Assembly (NCBI RefSeq): GCF_002915175.1 | Contig: NZ_NXEJ01000006.1 | Span: 256,626-320,625, forward strand | DNA: 64,000 nt | Reading direction: 5' to 3' | DNA from: Agrobacterium rosae | GTDB taxonomy: Bacteria; Pseudomonadota; Alphaproteobacteria; Rhizobiales; Rhizobiaceae | Part shown: positions 61,715-64,000 of the stretch, one piece after another | Layout of the letters: each line of letters opens with the position of its first letter | Numbering within the stretch: the first letter of the stretch is position 1 | Notes under the pieces: model-generated | What the model saw: only the letters and a program-made list of their open reading frames with translations | Told to the model about the DNA's origin: nothing | Databases searched by the model: none | Position numbers and translations under genes: made by a program

Positions 61715-62083
61715 ATGACCCACCCCAACTTTACAATCCTGTTCGTCGATAACCCGGTAAAAAGCACGGAATTCTATCGAGACCTGTTCGGCATTGCCCC
61801 GGTCGAGGCGTCCGAAACCTTTGCGCTGTTCATTCTGCAAAGCGGTTTGAAATTCGGCCTCTGGTCACACCACACGGCAGAACCGGCGGTTACCGTTACC
61901 GGCGGCGGTGCGGAAATCGTCTTTCAGGTGGAACAGGACGGCGACGTGGATGCGTGGCACCGCGACTGGAAGGCGAAAGGGCTGACCATCCTGCAAGAAC
62001 CGACCGCAATGGATTTCGGTTACACCTTCCTCGCCACCGATCCCGATGGACACCGTCTGCGGGTTTACTCGGTCCATGATTGA
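61715..62083 (+). CDS. VOC family protein
   Basis: This 122-residue single-module protein has FTILFVDNPVKSTEFYRDLFGIAPVEASETFALFIL, GGGAEIVFQVEQDGDVDAWHRDWKAKG, and DFGYTFLATDPDGHRLRVY, the glyoxalase/bleomycin-resistance fold. The conserved His and Glu positions differ from glyoxalase I, so binding rather than isomerisation is possible. It is downstream of the WYL regulator, in one probable transcription unit. ATG 61715 follows AAGGAG. Confidence 0.88.
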   Translation: MTHPNFTILFVDNPVKSTEFYRDLFGIAPVEASETFALFILQSGLKFGLWSHHTAEPAVTVTGGGAEIVFQVEQDGDVDAWHRDWKAKGLTILQEPTAMDFGYTFLATDPDGHRLRVYSVHD

Positions 62084-62129
62084 TTTGCCAGCTTTTGTGG
62101 CACCTGAACCAGCCCGCCAACCTTTCTTC

Positions 62130-62215
62130 CGTCATGCTCGGGCCTGTCCCGAGCATCTGCTACGTCGAGTATTTTTCGACGTGATTGGATCCTCGGGACA
62201 AGCCCGAGGATGACG
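62130..62215. repeat. Palindromic repeat between VOC and tam genes
   Basis: CGTCATGCTCGGGCCTGTCCCGAGCAT, the central hairpin TACGTCGA/TCGACGTGA, and CCTCGGGACAAGCCCGAGGATGACG give two hairpins in opposite sense enclosing a third. It may end transcription of both converging genes. Confidence 0.85.
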
Positions 62216-62234
62216 TGGGAGGTGAACTACGCGC

Positions 62235-63005
62235 TTACTTCTTGACCGCCACGATGAACAGGCGCGGGAAGCGCAGCAATCGCTGCCTGTCTGCCGCAGG
62301 CGGGTATGCGGCGTCGATGCGTTTCAGGTAATCCGCCAGGAAGGCGGCGCGGTTTTCTTCGCCCGCCGCCTCCAGATAGGGGCGAAGGCCGGTGCCTTTG
62401 ACCCATTCCACGATCGCTTCCGCGTTGCGCATGGGGTGATTATAGATCGTGTGCCAGATATCGACGCGCGCGGATTTTGCGGACAGTCGTTCGAAATAGG
62501 TGGATGGAGAGGGTAGGGGTTTGCGGCGCAGCCTGTTGCCCTCGAATGCTGCCTTCCACGGCCCGGCAGCGCCGGTTTCTTCCATCGCCAAATGTGTCGG
62601 CTCACCCAGATTGTCCGGCATCTGCACGGCCAGAACGCCGCCGGGCTTGAGGTGATCCATCAGTGACACGAGAATGTCGAGATGGTTGGGCAGCCACTGG
62701 AAAACGGCATTGGCATAGAACAGATCGGCCTTTTGTTTGGGCTTCCATGTGGCGAGATCGGCCTTTTGGAACTCCGTATTCGGCAATCTCAGCCGCGCCT
62801 TTTCCAGCATATCGGCGTCGCTATCCACGCCGGTTATGACGTTGACGCCATAGCGCTCGGCCAGAAGTTCGGTGGAATTGGCAGGGCCACAGCCCAGATC
62901 GTATCCTGCCGTCAACCGTTCCAGCGGCACTTGCGCCAACAGGTCGCTGGCGGGGCGCGTGCGCTCATTTTCGAATTTCAGATATTGCTGCGCGGACCAG
63001 GCCAT
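62235..63005 (-). CDS. tam: Trans-aconitate 2-methyltransferase
   Basis: This 256-residue SAM-dependent methyltransferase esterifies trans-aconitate, an inhibitor of aconitase. It begins [27 protein letters not shown], the Tam N-terminus, then the SAM loop [34 protein letters not shown], and [13 protein letters not shown]. The C-terminal [13 protein letters not shown] and GLRPYLEAA fit Tam. ATG at 63005 follows GGGAG. It converges with the VOC gene across a palindromic repeat. Confidence 0.92.
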   Translation of the reverse strand: MAWSAQQYLKFENERTRPASDLLAQVPLERLTAGYDLGCGPANSTELLAERYGVNVITGVDSDADMLEKARLRLPNTEFQKADLATWKPKQKADLFYANAVFQWLPNHLDILVSLMDHLKPGGVLAVQMPDNLGEPTHLAMEETGAAGPWKAAFEGNRLRRKPLPSPSTYFERLSAKSARVDIWHTIYNHPMRNAEAIVEWVKGTGLRPYLEAAGEENRAAFLADYLKRIDAAYPPAADRQRLLRFPRLFIVAVKK

Positions 63006-63237
63006 GATGCACTCCCTTAAAGGACCGAAACATCGCATGGCAGAACGATGCGGGCCAGAGCCTATCCATCAAAAAACGTTATGGATCAATCGATGCTGGT
63101 TTTGTCGTTGCGCAACAATATCCATCGCCGGGGCCGCTTTTCCGTAACTTTCCATCAATTTCGCAGATCGGTCGAATTTGGTCTTGACGCAAAAGGTGCA
63201 GAGGCATTCATTCCCGCCATTGCACAAGGAGAATGCC

Positions 63238-64000
63238 ATGTCCGTCGATACAGCACCCCGTTCCCCCACCTGGACCTATGTCGATGGTCAATGGCTTCCC
63301 GGCAACCCGCCGCTGATCGGGCCGACCTCGCATGCCATGTGGCTGGCCTCGACGGTGTTCGATGGCGCACGTTCATTTAACGGTCTGGCACCGGATCTGG
63401 ATTTGCACTGCCAGCGCGTCAACCGCTCCGCTATCAATATGGGCATGAAGCCGACCATGACGCCTGATGAGATCGAGCAGCTTGCGCTGGAAGGTGTCAA
63501 GAAATTTGACGGCAACGTGGCCATCTACATCAAGCCAATGTATTGGGCCGAACACGGCATGCCCGGCAGCGTCGTGGCACCGGATGCCGCATCCACCCGC
63601 TTTGCGCTGTGCCTGTTCGAAGCGCCGATGGATGCGGGCGCGCCGGTTACACTCACCGTCTCCCCCCTGCGTCGCCCGTCGCCGGAAACGGCCATGACGG
63701 ATGCCAAGGCCGGCAGCCTTTACCCCAATAGCGGCCGCGCCATTCTGGAAGCCCGTTCGCGCGGGTTCAACGGCGCACTGATGCTGGATATGAACGGCAA
63801 CGTCGCCGAAACATCCTCGGCCAACGTCTTCATGGTCAAGGACGGCGTCGTCTTCACGCCGGTCCCCAACCGCACCTTCCTCGCCGGTATCACCCGCTCC
63901 CGCGTCATGGGCCTTTTGCGCCAAGCCGGTTTCGACGTGCGCGAAGCAACGCTTTCCGTGCAGGATTTCCGCGAGGCGGATGAGATTTTCTGCTCCGGCA
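63238..64000 (+). CDS. Branched-chain amino acid aminotransferase (class IV), 5' part
   Basis: This PLP enzyme starts at ATG 63238 after AAGGAG and runs off the window after 254 codons. WTYVDGQWLPGNPPLIGPTSHAMWLASTVFDGARSF is the class IV entry, then KPMYWAEHGMPGSVV, the lysine region DAKAGSLYPNSGRAILEARSRGFNGALM and NVAETSSANVFMVKDG. The last segment is the family signature. It is probably a branched-chain aminotransferase (ilvE-type); D-alanine aminotransferase and lyase subgroups differ in the first part. The 3' end is missing. Confidence 0.85.
   Translation, partial: MSVDTAPRSPTWTYVDGQWLPGNPPLIGPTSHAMWLASTVFDGARSFNGLAPDLDLHCQRVNRSAINMGMKPTMTPDEIEQLALEGVKKFDGNVAIYIKPMYWAEHGMPGSVVAPDAASTRFALCLFEAPMDAGAPVTLTVSPLRRPSPETAMTDAKAGSLYPNSGRAILEARSRGFNGALMLDMNGNVAETSSANVFMVKDGVVFTPVPNRTFLAGITRSRVMGLLRQAGFDVREATLSVQDFREADEIFCSG

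Overview
The window is a chromosomal segment from an alphaproteobacterium of the Rhizobium/Agrobacterium group. The evidence is the moderately high-GC coding style, rhizobial gene families (MQO with a Tat leader, an Atu4866-type protein, R. etli ReAV-like asparaginase, CC2985-type ParD, betIBA, an OhrR/Ohr pair) and the mosaic palindromic intergenic repeats common in agrobacteria. No prophage, insertion sequence, CRISPR array or rRNA was seen. Two tRNA genes are present: Gln-TTG and Pro-CGG.

Layout. 1-5 kb: 3' end of pyruvate phosphate dikinase, a small lipoprotein, a DUF1499 membrane protein, and a cupin / metallo-hydrolase / DCC-thioredoxin operon. 5-10 kb: tRNA-Gln beside a Doc-type toxin-antitoxin pair, malate:quinone oxidoreductase, a lipoprotein, tRNA-Pro, a LacI regulator and a 25-residue hydrophobic peptide gene. 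10-13 kb: a two-gene cassette that looks like CDP-ribitol synthesis plus a TagF-like phosphotransferase, unusual for a Gram-negative chromosome. 13-21 kb: a sulfate assimilation island, with cysH-cysD-cysN on the minus strand divergent from sbp-cysT-cysW-cysA on the plus strand. Together these take up sulfate, activate it to APS and reduce APS to sulfite. 21-25 kb: a TumE/TumA-like toxin-antitoxin pair with twin operators, a quinone oxidoreductase, an EAL-CBS-GGDEF protein and an orphan ParD. 25-30 kb: betI-betB-betA (choline to glycine betaine), with a 32-bp palindrome upstream of betI and a diverged tandem repeat between betB and betA.

30-44 kb: ParE/RHH toxin-antitoxin, ClC antiporter, DUF3750 protein, asparaginase, GST, a PAS-GAF-GGDEF cyclase, a MarR/DHA2 efflux pair, the ligase-associated exonuclease and ATP-dependent DNA ligase, a Tat-exported hydrolase, and two tandem L,D-transpeptidases. 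44-64 kb: a mosaic of short regulator-plus-enzyme units: ohrR/ohr, Xre/RES toxin-antitoxin, MarR with DUF899-DUF1579-VOC, LysR/SDR/Atu4866, HerA-like ATPase, HxlR/SDR, LysR with MFS-aldo/keto reductase, TadG-like protein, WYL regulator/VOC, and trans-aconitate methyltransferase. The window ends inside a branched-chain aminotransferase gene.

Themes are stress and accessory metabolism (osmoprotection, peroxide, drug efflux, sulfate), a high density of toxin-antitoxin modules (four complete pairs and one orphan in about 43 kb), and one candidate surface polyol-phosphate cassette. All functional calls come from reading the translations by eye; no database search was run.
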